64,000 bases of DNA from contig NZ_CP078145.1 in NCBI RefSeq assembly GCF_019222765.1, positions 620,001 to 684,000 of the forward strand, in the 5' to 3' direction. The notes under the pieces are model-generated. The model was given only the letters and a program-made list of their open reading frames with translations, did not search any database and was not told where the DNA came from. The position numbers and the translations under genes are program-made. This stretch comes from Nocardia iowensis. GTDB lineage: Bacteria > Actinomycetota > Actinomycetes > Mycobacteriales > Mycobacteriaceae. Positions 40,985-50,991 of this stretch are shown in pieces. How positions within the stretch are numbered: position 1 is the first letter of the stretch; each line of letters begins with the position of its first letter.

Positions 40985-41896
40985 ATGGATTCCGAGCAGA
41001 TCTGCGCAGGCCGCGTCGTCATCGTCACCGGCGCGGGCCGTGGCATCGGCCGCGCGCACGCGCTCGCCTTCGCCGCGGCCGGGGCCAAGGTGGTGGTCAA
41101 CGACCTCGGTTCGGCGCTCGACGGCGCGGCGACCGCCGAGACCCCCGCGGCACAGGTCGTCGCGGAGATCGAGGCACTCGGCGGCACGGCCGTGGCCAAC
41201 GGCGACGACGTCGCGGATTGGCAAGGCGGCCAACGGCTTATCCGCCAGGCCGTGGACACCTTCGGCGGGCTGGACGTGCTGGTCAACAATGCCGGTTTCG
41301 TGCGCGACCGGATGCTGGTCAACCTCGGTGAGGAGGAATGGGACGCGGTGATCCGCGTGCACCTCAAGGGTCATTTCGTCACCATGCGGCACGCGATCGA
41401 ATACTGGCGCGGCGAGTCCAAGGCCGGTCGTCCGGTCGATGGCCGCGTCATCAACACCAGTTCCGGCGCTGGTCTGCAAGGCAGCGTCGGCCAGGGCAAC
41501 TACGGCGCGGCGAAGGCAGGTATTGCCGGACTTACGCTGACGGCGGCCGCGGAGTTCGCTCGCTACGGCGTCACGGTGAACGCCATCGCCCCCGCCGCCC
41601 GCACCAGGATGACCGAGACCGTCTTCGCCGACACCATGGCCCGGCCGGACGAGGGCTTCGACGCGATGGCCCCGGAGAACATCTCCCCACTCGTCGTCTG
41701 GCTCGGCAGCCCACAATCGGCCGCGGTCACCGGACGCATGTTCGAAGTCGAGGGCGGCAAGATCGCGCTGGCCGACGGATGGCGGCACGGCGTCGCGGTC
41801 GATCGCGGTGCCAGGTGGTCGCCGGGCGAGCTCGGCCCGGTGGTAGCTGACCTGGTAGCCAAGGGTATGCCGCCCGAGCCGGTGTACGGGGCCTGA
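40985..41896 (+). CDS. SDR oxidoreductase (Rv3548c-like)
   Basis: A 303-residue SDR of the longer type, close to the dehydrogenase part of multifunctional peroxisomal hydroxyacyl-CoA enzymes. The cofactor motif is TGAGRGIG at 15-22, with VNDLGSALDGA distinguishing NAD preference. NNAGFVRDRM and the set S160, Y173, K177 follow. It corresponds to Rv3548c by position. A hydroxyacyl-CoA dehydrogenase step in C/D-ring catabolism is likely. ATG 40985 follows AGG. It is the last gene of this KstR2-controlled pair. Confidence 0.86.
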   Translation: MDSEQICAGRVVIVTGAGRGIGRAHALAFAAAGAKVVVNDLGSALDGAATAETPAAQVVAEIEALGGTAVANGDDVADWQGGQRLIRQAVDTFGGLDVLVNNAGFVRDRMLVNLGEEEWDAVIRVHLKGHFVTMRHAIEYWRGESKAGRPVDGRVINTSSGAGLQGSVGQGNYGAAKAGIAGLTLTAAAEFARYGVTVNAIAPAARTRMTETVFADTMARPDEGFDAMAPENISPLVVWLGSPQSAAVTGRMFEVEGGKIALADGWRHGVAVDRGARWSPGELGPVVADLVAKGMPPEPVYGA

Positions 41897-41925
41897 CCGG
41901 GCATCCGACCTTCTTCCTGCGCCGA

Positions 41926-41961
41926 TAACGGACGGGGGTTAACATGGGCCCTTATCCGTTA
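41926..41961. promoter_or_regulatory. Inverted repeat upstream of the GSA-repeat gene
   Basis: TAACGGA (41926-41932) is repeated inverted as TCCGTTA (41955-41961) around a central GTTAAC palindrome (41938-41943). It lies 67 bp before the preferred start of the secreted protein gene and may be an operator or a promoter structure. Confidence 0.4.
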
Positions 41962-42028
41962 AAAGTCCCGTGTGAGAGTCGCGACCGGGCAAGATCTGCG
42001 CTTTACAACTGAGGGGAAGGCTCGGCGC

Positions 42029-43189
42029 ATGGCCATTGGTCGCACAATCCGTGTGGTTGCAGTAGCTGGGACTGTGGCCGGCTTTGCGCTACTCGGTCCT
42101 GTCGCGGCCGAGGCGCAGCCCGGAGGCGGCTGCCCGCAGTGTGCCGCGGACCCCGCTCCGCCGCCCTACGACACCGGAGAACCCTGGTATCCGCTGTCCG
42201 TCCCCGGGCAACGTTCAGACGTCAGCGCCGTGCCGACCAACCCCGCTATCGGCTCGGGTTCGGCGGCCGGTTCCGCCGCGGCGGGCTCGGCGGCCGCCGG
42301 AGGATCCGCTGCCGCAGGATCCACTGCGGGAGGTTCCGCCGCGGCCGGTGGTTCCGCCGCGGCGGGTTCGGCGGCCGCCGCTGGTTCGGCTGGGCTCGGT
42401 GCGCTCTTGGGTACCGGTTCCGCCGGGCTCGGGGTGACGCTCGGTACCGGCTCGGCCGGACTAGGCGTCGTCCTCGGCTCCGGTTCGGCCGCGCTCGGCC
42501 TCACCGGCTCCGCGGGAGCCGGTGCCCTGGCAACGGGTTCCGCCGCGGTGGGTTCCGCCGGGATCGGTGCCTTGGCAACGGGTTCCGCGGCGGTGGGATC
42601 CGCTGGGATCGGTGTCGGCGCAACGGGTTCGGCGGCCGTCGGTTCCGCGGGCGTCGGTTCGGCCGGAGTGGGTTCCGCTGGTGTCGGTTCCGCTGGGGTC
42701 GGTTCGGCCGGTGTCGGTTCGGCCGGAACAGGTTCAGCCGCAGTGGGTTCCGCTGCGGTGGGCTCGGCAGCCGTCGGCTCGGCCGCTCCGCTGCTGTTGC
42801 TCCTGATCCCCATTCCCGCGCCGCCGACTCCCGTGGTTCCGCCGGTCACGATCCCTCCGGTTCCGTCTGCTCCGGCGGTCCCGGCCATTCCGGCGCTCCC
42901 CGTACTCGTGCCGGTTCCGGCGGCGGTTCCCGCTGCGCCACCTCCGCCGCCACCTCCGCCGTCACCGCCACCACCCTCGGTGCAGGCGGCACCCGCCAAT
43001 CCGAACCCCGACGTGCGGCCCACCAGCGCCGACGACGGGCTCCCGAAACCTAAGCTGCTGTCGGTGATCGGCGGTCTGATCGCCCTCGGGTTGGCGGGAG
43101 CCGGTTCCGGCGCGGTCAGCTTCCAGAGCGCCGCGGCCGCGCAGGCCAGAGTCGACGCCGCCCGTGCCATGTTCTTCCCGAGGCCGTGA
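42029..43189 (+). CDS. Secreted Gly-Ser-Ala-repeat, proline-rich protein
   Basis: A 386-residue exported protein of extreme composition. A signal peptide spans 1-29 with cleavage after AEA; two cysteines (CPQC, 35-38) follow. Residues 77-252 are a Gly-Ser-Ala repeat region, most regular at 201-250 as repeated GSAGV/GSAAV pentads. Residues 262-325 are proline-rich with a run of eight Pro. A hydrophobic helix near 343-362 could anchor it, with a short C-terminal tail. ATG 42029 follows AGGGGAAGG and opens directly into the signal peptide. No LPXTG motif is seen. The function is unknown; a surface or wall-associated structural role is a guess. Confidence 0.72.
   Translation: MAIGRTIRVVAVAGTVAGFALLGPVAAEAQPGGGCPQCAADPAPPPYDTGEPWYPLSVPGQRSDVSAVPTNPAIGSGSAAGSAAAGSAAAGGSAAAGSTAGGSAAAGGSAAAGSAAAAGSAGLGALLGTGSAGLGVTLGTGSAGLGVVLGSGSAALGLTGSAGAGALATGSAAVGSAGIGALATGSAAVGSAGIGVGATGSAAVGSAGVGSAGVGSAGVGSAGVGSAGVGSAGTGSAAVGSAAVGSAAVGSAAPLLLLLIPIPAPPTPVVPPVTIPPVPSAPAVPAIPALPVLVPVPAAVPAAPPPPPPPPSPPPPSVQAAPANPNPDVRPTSADDGLPKPKLLSVIGGLIALGLAGAGSGAVSFQSAAAAQARVDAARAMFFPRP
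42257..42784 (+). repeat. In-frame degenerate 15-bp repeats encoding GSA pentads
   Basis: The coding region for residues 77-252 of the secreted protein is built of degenerate units around GGTTCGGCCGGTGTC or GGTTCCGCTGGTGTC. They are most regular at about 42638-42784. The units vary mostly at third positions, as expected for a repeat held by protein selection. Confidence 0.75.
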
Positions 43190-43200
43190 GGGGTGATGGC

Positions 43201-43716
43201 ATGAGTGAGAGCAAGACTCAGAACAGCTCGCGGTCCTACCGGAGGGTCGCCGCCGCGGTCGACGCCGTGTGCGCCGTCGCCGCGGACTTCGACGCCACCA
43301 CCCTCGACGAGGTGGTGCTCGCCATCGCGAGCGAGCGGCATCGCGAAATCGAAATCGCCAGTGCGCAATTGGGTCCGGGCGTATGCGGCCAGCGCAGGCT
43401 CTATCCCGATCGGGACGTGATCGTGCTCGCCGAATCGCTGCCGAGCCGCGAGCACACCCTCGCACATGAGTTGGGGCACATCGTGTTCAACCACGAGGGC
43501 GCGCCGGCGGATGAGGTGACGATCGAGGCCAGTGACGATCTGATCGCCTACATGCTGAGCCAGCGGGCGCACCAGCAGATCCTCGACGACGGCGCGGACG
43601 AGCTCGCCGAGTGGGAGGCCGAGACCTTCGCCGCCATGCTGATGACCCGACTGCGCGTGTTCAACTCCCGGGGCGCAGGCGTCTCGGTCCTTCGATTCGA
43701 TGAGGCGTTGGGATGA
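43201..43716 (+). CDS. ImmA/IrrE-type metallopeptidase
   Basis: A 171-residue small zinc peptidase. The motif HELGH is at residues 89-93 in HTLAHELGHIVFNHE, with a possible third ligand further on in EAETFAAML. ImmA/IrrE enzymes cleave or inactivate repressors, often of the XRE type, in response to stress, or act as toxins. This gene overlaps the membrane protein gene by four bases and follows the secreted repeat protein by 11 bp. An XRE-type regulator lies 1.4 kb to the right, an obvious candidate target. No signal peptide is present, so the enzyme is cytosolic. Confidence 0.82.
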   Translation: MSESKTQNSSRSYRRVAAAVDAVCAVAADFDATTLDEVVLAIASERHREIEIASAQLGPGVCGQRRLYPDRDVIVLAESLPSREHTLAHELGHIVFNHEGAPADEVTIEASDDLIAYMLSQRAHQQILDDGADELAEWEAETFAAMLMTRLRVFNSRGAGVSVLRFDEALG

Positions 43717-44723
43717 CCCTCTGGTTGACGGCTCTGCTGGTCTGGATGGCGGCAGGCGCGCGGGTCGGGCGCGTGCTGGTCAAACCCGCGACAACGGCGC
43801 GGGTGGCCATCGTGATCGCGGTCGCCGCGGTCGCGCTGGCCGCCACCGTCGCGGTTCCCGAGATCGCGGTGGCGCTGGATAACCTGCGTCCGCAGGGCGT
43901 GCGGGCCGGCTGGCTGTCCGACGGCGTGGTGGTCTCGGCCTGGGTCACCTTCGTCACGGCCACCTCGGTGGTCGCCTTCGCCGCTTGGCCGGTGTGCTCC
44001 CGGCAGAACCTGCGTCAGGTCGCCATGGCCATCTACAGCCTCGGTGTCGTCACGGTGGTCGCCACCCTCGCCTGGTCGTTCACCTTCGGCTGGGAGGTGG
44101 TCACGCTCGGCGCGGTTTTCATCATCGTCACCGGTCTCCGCAACCTCGACTGGACCACGCTCGGTCGGGGCATTGCGATCTACACCACAGGCACCGCGGT
44201 CGTCGCCGGGCTCGCGATGTTGGAGATCCGGCGCGCGTTCACCGAGGCGCCGCCGGTGGCTCCTGGCCAACCGAACTGGGCATGGCAGGCATGGGAAGTG
44301 GCGAGCCTGCTGATCGCGTTCGGCGCGGTGTGGATCGTGGTGGAGCTGTGGGTGCGAGCGCGGGTGCTACTGCGCCAGATTCGGCTGTTGCACCGCATCA
44401 TGATCGGTCGGTTTCCTGAAGTGGTCGCGCATGACCAGACCGGTACGTCGACTCAGTTGCGCGCGTCCGATCAAGTGGCGCAGATCATGGACGCCCTCTA
44501 CCTCCAGTCCGGCGGTGGTGTGGTGCTCGCCGCAGTGGCGTCGCCGCCACCGTCGATCGCGGAGCGGGCGGACGTCGTGGCGCAGTGGGCGCGAAATCCC
44601 TTGGGCGATGTGGTGCTCGACGCACGGTGGATTGCTCCGCCGGAGGGGATTAGTCCGCGCGGCTGGGTCCAGGCCATCGCTAGGGCCTATGACGCGACAA
44701 CACTCGAACCCGCTCGAAATTGA
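43713..44723 (+). CDS. Multi-pass membrane protein with C-terminal domain (MAB_1171c-like)
   Basis: A 336-residue protein with about seven membrane helices in the first 225 residues and a cytosolic domain of about 110 residues. That domain begins near LLHRIMIGRFPEVVAHDQ. This organisation matches the actinobacterial DUF6545/MAB_1171c family, which is often annotated as a putative transporter and found beside ImmA/IrrE peptidases and XRE regulators. Transport has not been shown for the family as far as I know; a membrane sensor is equally possible. It overlaps the peptidase gene by four bases. Confidence 0.72.
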   Translation: MTLWLTALLVWMAAGARVGRVLVKPATTARVAIVIAVAAVALAATVAVPEIAVALDNLRPQGVRAGWLSDGVVVSAWVTFVTATSVVAFAAWPVCSRQNLRQVAMAIYSLGVVTVVATLAWSFTFGWEVVTLGAVFIIVTGLRNLDWTTLGRGIAIYTTGTAVVAGLAMLEIRRAFTEAPPVAPGQPNWAWQAWEVASLLIAFGAVWIVVELWVRARVLLRQIRLLHRIMIGRFPEVVAHDQTGTSTQLRASDQVAQIMDALYLQSGGGVVLAAVASPPPSIAERADVVAQWARNPLGDVVLDARWIAPPEGISPRGWVQAIARAYDATTLEPARN

Positions 44724-45066
44724 GCTGTTGCGCCGCTGACGGGTATTCAGCGCACTAGTGAGTGCCGCGAGATGTGCGTTGCTGGCCGACAGCGAGCGGG
44801 CGTCTGAGTTCCGGGTCTCCGGCATGAGTTACCCATGTACTCACGAAATCAGTTGTCCGAGAAAACCCTTGTGCGTCGACTAGTTCCAAAATTCTCGAAT
44901 GTGCTTGCATCAGCCGGTGATCGGGCGTTGTCAGTACCCCTTGACGGACAAGCCCCTATTTCCCTGGGCACGGCTGTACCGCCTATGCGCATTGCCCGGC
45001 CGGACGCGCACATAACACAGCACAGTGCGACCCTGTGGGTCGCACTGTGCTTCCGTGCAAGAGAAC
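44724..45066. other. Intergenic region between convergent genes
   Basis: These 343 bp separate the membrane protein gene from the convergent EspR-like gene. The only clear element is the long hairpin at 45020-45050. A 100-codon frame starting at 44835 runs through that hairpin into the regulator gene and has no coding features. I see no further gene. Confidence 0.6.
45020..45050. terminator. Terminator of the EspR-like gene
   Basis: A perfect 13-bp stem (GCACAGTGCGACC and its complement) with a 5-base loop lies 17 bp past the regulator's stop codon. No long U-run is present, as is common in actinobacterial hairpin terminators. Confidence 0.72.
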
Positions 45067-45483
45067 CTATTCGGTGCCATCCGGAGGAATTTCGGGCAAG
45101 CCTTCGCTTGCCCGCAACTTCTCCGCCATGGACGTGAGGAGGTTCTGAGATTCTTCGGGCAGGTCGAACGCTCTACTCGACAGCCGTCGCAGTCCGTAGC
45201 CCTGCAGCTGGGACAGCAACTCCAGATCGTGATCGATCTTGGCGGCATAGATGTCGTTGAAGAAGTAGTCCGGCTTGACCTTGAAGAACTTCGCCAGGGC
45301 GGCCACCGTCTCATCGGACGGGTTCGTCCGTTGTCCCGACCGCAACTGCGACAGGTACGGTTTCGAGATCGGATGTCCGGAGGCCGTCAGCGCAGCCGCA
45401 ACCTCCGCGTTGGTGTGCGGCTTACGCCCCGGGGGATGCACGGTTTCGAACAGCTTGTTCAGCCGCGCCGCGAAATCAGCCAT
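45067..45483 (-). CDS. EspR-like XRE-family nucleoid regulator
   Basis: A 138-residue DNA-binding protein closely resembling EspR of M. tuberculosis. The N-terminus FAARLNKLFETVHPPGRKPHTNAEVAAAL and the recognition part SKPYLSQLRSGQRTNPSDETVAALAKFF are nearly the same. A C-terminal dimerisation region (SRAFDLPEESQNLLTSMAEKLRASEG) follows. EspR binds many promoters of secreted and cell-wall proteins. This paralogue faces the secreted-protein/peptidase/membrane cluster and may regulate it. A paired palindrome lies about 40 bp upstream of its ATG and is the likely autoregulatory site. No ESX genes are in the window. Confidence 0.85.
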   Translation of the reverse strand: MADFAARLNKLFETVHPPGRKPHTNAEVAAALTASGHPISKPYLSQLRSGQRTNPSDETVAALAKFFKVKPDYFFNDIYAAKIDHDLELLSQLQGYGLRRLSSRAFDLPEESQNLLTSMAEKLRASEGLPEIPPDGTE

Positions 45484-45845
45484 TGTGAGCCGCCCAATTC
45501 CCTTCGCTGTACTAACAGTCGTTATCTCGGATACGTATCATTGATATTAGCGGCTCAGTAACTGAAAACCTACGCCTGATTCCGGATTTCCTTGAAGCTT
45601 CTAGGTGCCAGTCCGGCGAAGGTACTGGGACCGTTGCGTTTGCGGGTCGCCCCAACGGCTCTCGAGAAGCCGAGGTACGGACCGGTTCTGGCCCGTCCTG
45701 GAGGTCTTCTACGATACACGCTTGATAGCGGAAAGATAGCTGACGTCTCATCTAGTTGTCGGTCCTCCGGAAGATGTGGCGTACGACACGTTTCGGGGCC
45801 TGGGGGATGAACGTTCAACAATCCGGTTTTCGGGAGTCGAGGGCC
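45484..45845. other. Non-coding region upstream of the EspR-like gene
   Basis: These 362 bp are less GC-rich than the surroundings. The first 70 bp hold the paired palindrome described separately and presumably the promoter of the regulator. Short frames of 70-83 codons on both strands overlap each other and show no coding character. The rest holds nothing I can identify. Confidence 0.55.
45523..45546. promoter_or_regulatory. Paired TATC-N3-GATA palindromes
   Basis: TATC-TCG-GATA (45523-45533) is followed after two bases by TATC-ATT-GATA (45536-45546), so the centres are 13 bp apart. The inner halves also form GATACGTATC. The pair lies 40-63 bp upstream of the EspR-like start, an apt position for two regulator dimers. 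Confidence 0.62.
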
Positions 45846-47114
<1,269 letters not shown>

Positions 47115-47117
47115 TTA

Positions 47118-47131
47118 TAGAACGTGTTTCA
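47118..47131. promoter_or_regulatory. KstR operator before cyp125
   Basis: TAGAACGTGTTTCA matches all fixed positions of the KstR motif and lies 22 bp before the cyp125 GTG, next to its Shine-Dalgarno. With the site at 47038 it flanks the divergent promoter region. Confidence 0.85.
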
Positions 47132-47152
47132 GTTTGTCGAAGGAGACATCTG

Positions 47153-48412
47153 GTGGTAGACCCTCGGAATATCCGGCCGAATCTGCCGGACGGATTCGAT
47201 GTCACAGACCCCGACATCTACGCCGAGCGGGTTCCGGTCGAAGAGTTCGCCGAGCTGCGCCGCACCGCCCCGATCTGGTGGAATCCGCAGCCCGCCGAGG
47301 TCAGCGGCTTCCGTGACGAGGGCTTCTGGGTGGTCAGTAAGCACGCCGATGTCAAAGAGGTGTCCCGGCGCAGCGACGTGTTCTCCACCTTCGAGAACAC
47401 CGCCATCCCGCGCTTCAACGACGACATCACCCGCGAGCAGATCGAACTGCAACGGTTCGTCCTGATCAACAAGGACGCCCCCGAACACACCAAGCTGCGC
47501 AAGATCATTTCCCGCGGCTTCACCCCGCGCGCGATCAACGGTCTGCGCGCCGAACTCTCGGCCCGGGCCGAGTCGATCGTCAAAGCGGCGGCCGAGTCCG
47601 AGACCGGCGACTTCGTCGCACAAATCGCGTGCGAACTGCCGCTGCAGGCGATCGCCGAGCTGATCGGCGTCCCGCAGGAAGACCGGATGAAGGTCTTCAC
47701 CTGGTCGAACGACATGACCGGCTACGACGACCCGGACAACGACGCCGATCCGGTCATGGCCTCGGCCGAAATCCTCGGCTACGCATACCAAATGGCCGCG
47801 GCGCGCAAGGAATGTCCGGCCAACGATCTGGTCACCACCTTGATCGAAGCGGACGTCGACGGCGACAAGCTCAGCGAGGAGGAGTTCGGCTTCTTCGTGA
47901 TCATGCTGGCCGTGGCGGGCAACGAGACGACCCGCAACGCCATCACGCACGGGATGAACGCCTTCATGGAGAACCCGGACCAGTGGGAGCTGTTCAAGAA
48001 GGAACGCCCGGCCACCGCCGCCGATGAGATCATCCGGTGGGCCACTCCGGTCACCTCGTTCCAGCGGACCGCGCTGGAAGACACCGAACTCGGTGGCGTG
48101 CAGATCAAGAAGGGGCAGCGGGTGGTCATGCTCTACCGCTCGGCCAACTTCGACGAGGACGTATTCGAGCATCCGGAGAAGTTCGACATCATGCGAAAGG
48201 ACAACCAGCACTTGTCCTTCGGTGGTACCGGCGCGCACTTCTGTGTCGGTGCGAACCTGGCCCGGCTGGAGGTCGACCTGATCTTCAACGCCATCGCCGA
48301 TCATCTGCCGGATATCACCAAGATCGGTGAGCCGAAGCGGCTCCGGTCCGGCTGGCTCAACGGGATCAAAGAGTTTCCGGTCGACTACAAGACCTGTCCT
48401 GTCGCCCACTGA
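47153..48412 (+). CDS. cyp125: Steroid C26-monooxygenase CYP125
   Basis: CYP125 oxidises the terminal side-chain carbon of cholesterol or cholestenone to the alcohol, aldehyde and acid, starting side-chain degradation. The 419-residue P450 has the I-helix AGNETT at 255-260, the ExxR pair E292/R295 and heme ligand C364 in FGGTGAHFCVGANLARLE. WNPQPAEVSGFRDEGFWVVSKHADV near the N-terminus is typical of the CYP125 family. The GTG at 47153 follows AAGGAGA. Its redox partner is not identified; the ferredoxin at 63818 is a candidate. Confidence 0.95.
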   Translation: MVDPRNIRPNLPDGFDVTDPDIYAERVPVEEFAELRRTAPIWWNPQPAEVSGFRDEGFWVVSKHADVKEVSRRSDVFSTFENTAIPRFNDDITREQIELQRFVLINKDAPEHTKLRKIISRGFTPRAINGLRAELSARAESIVKAAAESETGDFVAQIACELPLQAIAELIGVPQEDRMKVFTWSNDMTGYDDPDNDADPVMASAEILGYAYQMAAARKECPANDLVTTLIEADVDGDKLSEEEFGFFVIMLAVAGNETTRNAITHGMNAFMENPDQWELFKKERPATAADEIIRWATPVTSFQRTALEDTELGGVQIKKGQRVVMLYRSANFDEDVFEHPEKFDIMRKDNQHLSFGGTGAHFCVGANLARLEVDLIFNAIADHLPDITKIGEPKRLRSGWLNGIKEFPVDYKTCPVAH

Positions 48413-48417
48413 CCACG

Positions 48418-48463
48418 AAAAGGCCCTCGTCCCGGCAGTCCCCACGCCGGTTCGAGGGCCTTT
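48418..48463. terminator. Bidirectional terminator between cyp125 and the NTF2-like gene
   Basis: The outer stem AAAGGCCCTCG/CGAGGGCCTTT and an inner CCGGC/GCCGG stem are separated by a two-base internal loop. The hairpin lies between convergent genes and is followed by a T-run on the right. Confidence 0.8.
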
Positions 48464-48474
48464 CGCCCGTTGGT

Positions 48475-48897
48475 TCAGCTGATTTTCTTGGCGGTGGCCA
48501 TTGCGCGGTCGACCTCCCAAAAGGCCCGCAGAGCGGCGATTTTGCCCGACTCGTCCACCCGATAGGTGAATACGCCATCGGCGTCGATCTGATGGCTGCC
48601 GAGCGTGCTGCGGATGGTGCCGGTGAAGGCCACCTCGTTCCCGCACGCGAACGAGTCGCCGAACAGGAACTCGATCGCCGTCGTCTGCGCGATCGCCTTG
48701 TCCCAGAATTCCGCGATCGCCGCCTTGCCGCGATGTCCCTTGCCTTCCGGGTCGAAACCCGAAGGGCCGATGGGATCTTCGACGATGCCGTCCTCGGCGA
48801 ACAGGGCCACCCACGCCTGCTTGTCCCGAGCCCGCACCGCGGCCTGCGAAGCCAGTCCGGCCGCGCGGGCCGGATGGTCGGTGGTGGTAGCGGTCAT
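48475..48897 (-). CDS. SnoaL/ketosteroid-isomerase-like protein
   Basis: A 140-residue NTF2-like cone-fold protein. Core features are VRARDKQAWVALFAEDGIVEDPIG, FWDKAIAQTTAIEFLFGDSF and VFTYRVDESGKIAALRAFWE. The family includes delta5-3-ketosteroid isomerase and polyketide cyclases. Steroid isomerase activity is possible here given the location, but the catalytic Tyr/Asp pair cannot be assigned with confidence. It lies 34 bp downstream of the LLM gene on the same strand, with a good AGGAG, as the last gene of the DUF35-Ltp operon. Confidence 0.75.
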   Translation of the reverse strand: MTATTTDHPARAAGLASQAAVRARDKQAWVALFAEDGIVEDPIGPSGFDPEGKGHRGKAAIAEFWDKAIAQTTAIEFLFGDSFACGNEVAFTGTIRSTLGSHQIDADGVFTYRVDESGKIAALRAFWEVDRAMATAKKIS

Positions 48898-48931
48898 GGT
48901 CGCTCCTTGTGGTCTGCGGGGGAGTCGGCGT

Positions 48932-49824
48932 TCACCGCGCGGCGGCGACGATCGGATCCTCGATGTGCGCCGCGGCGAATCGGCGCAGCGAGTCCTGTTT
49001 GGCGGCGAGCTCGCCGTCGAAGCCGATGCCTTCGGTGAGCCAGGGGACCACGATCGCGTCGGTCACGCCCGCATCCGCCAGCTCCTGATAACCCGAACGG
49101 CCGAACCGGTCGACGCACACCGCCTGGATCTCGAACGGCGCATCGCCCCGGCCGAATTCGGCACGCAGCGCGTCGAGCTTGCCGATGGTGCGGCACAGCT
49201 CGTCGTAGGTCATCATCGCCGAGGTCCAGCCGTCGCCGACGCGGGCGGCCCGGCGCAGCGCCGCCTCGGTGTGCCCGCCGATGTAGAACGGCACCGGCTC
49301 GGTCGGCGCGGGGCTCACCTGCAGCAGCTCGAAATCGAAGAACTCGCCGTGGTATTCGACCATGCCGCCGCCCAGCACCAGCTTGATTACCTCGATCATC
49401 TCGTCCACCCGAGCGCCGCGCCGTGCGTACGGCACACCACACCATTCGAATTCCTCCGGTGCCCAGCCGATCCCGACACCGAATCCGAAGCGGTTACCGG
49501 ACAGATTGGCCACCGAACCCACCTGCCGGGCCAGCAGCAGCGGATTGCGCGAACCGAGCTTGAGCACGTTGGTGTAGAACCGAATCCGGCTGGTCACCAT
49601 GGCCATGGCGGTCGTCCCGATGAGCGGGTCCACCCAGGGCGTCTCCGGCCCCCAGAACCGGCTACCGTCCGCGGTATACGGATACTTCGCCGCCGCGGAC
49701 TTCATATAGAACAGCGAATCCGGCAGGGCGATCGACGAGAAACCGCACTCCTCAGCCGTTTTGGCCAGCTCGGGCAACTGATCCAGCGGACTCAGCGCGA
49801 TGCCGAGGGTGAACTTCAGCGGAC

Positions 49825-49828
<4 letters not shown>
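48932..49828 (-). CDS. LLM-class (F420-type) oxidoreductase
   Basis: A 298-residue luciferase-like TIM-barrel protein. The stretches TLGIALSPLDQLPELAKTAEECGFSSIALPD, VTSRIRFYTNVLKLGSRNPLLLARQVGSVANLSGNRF (in parts) and FGVGIGWAPEEFEWCGV fit F420-dependent LLM oxidoreductases of actinomycetes. The cofactor could also be FMN. Its substrate is presumably a steroid acyl-CoA, given its operon with two Ltp thiolase-like genes. Its ATG overlaps the stop of the preceding ltp gene (ATGA). It differs from the Rv3520c-like LLM gene at 53221. Confidence 0.82.

Positions 49829-50987
<1,159 letters not shown>

Positions 50988-50991
<4 letters not shown>

Noticed and set aside
42257..42784. Possible CRISPR or non-coding tandem array
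   Set aside because: Units are 15 bp, multiples of a codon, in frame inside a gene with a signal peptide, and lack unique spacers.
42166..43572. A long minus-strand frame (468 codons) rich in Pro-Ala-Glu-Pro-Thr repeats opposite the secreted repeat protein
   Set aside because: The plus strand has a ribosome site, a signal peptide and a terminal membrane helix; the minus frame also runs through the start of the peptidase gene. Its repeats are the complement of the GSA codons.
44835..45137. A 100-codon plus-strand frame in the intergenic space
   Set aside because: It runs through a perfect terminator hairpin and into the antisense of the EspR-like gene; there are no coding features.
45570..45821. 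Short overlapping frames on both strands before fadA5
   Set aside because: They overlap each other, lack ribosome sites and have no recognisable sequence.
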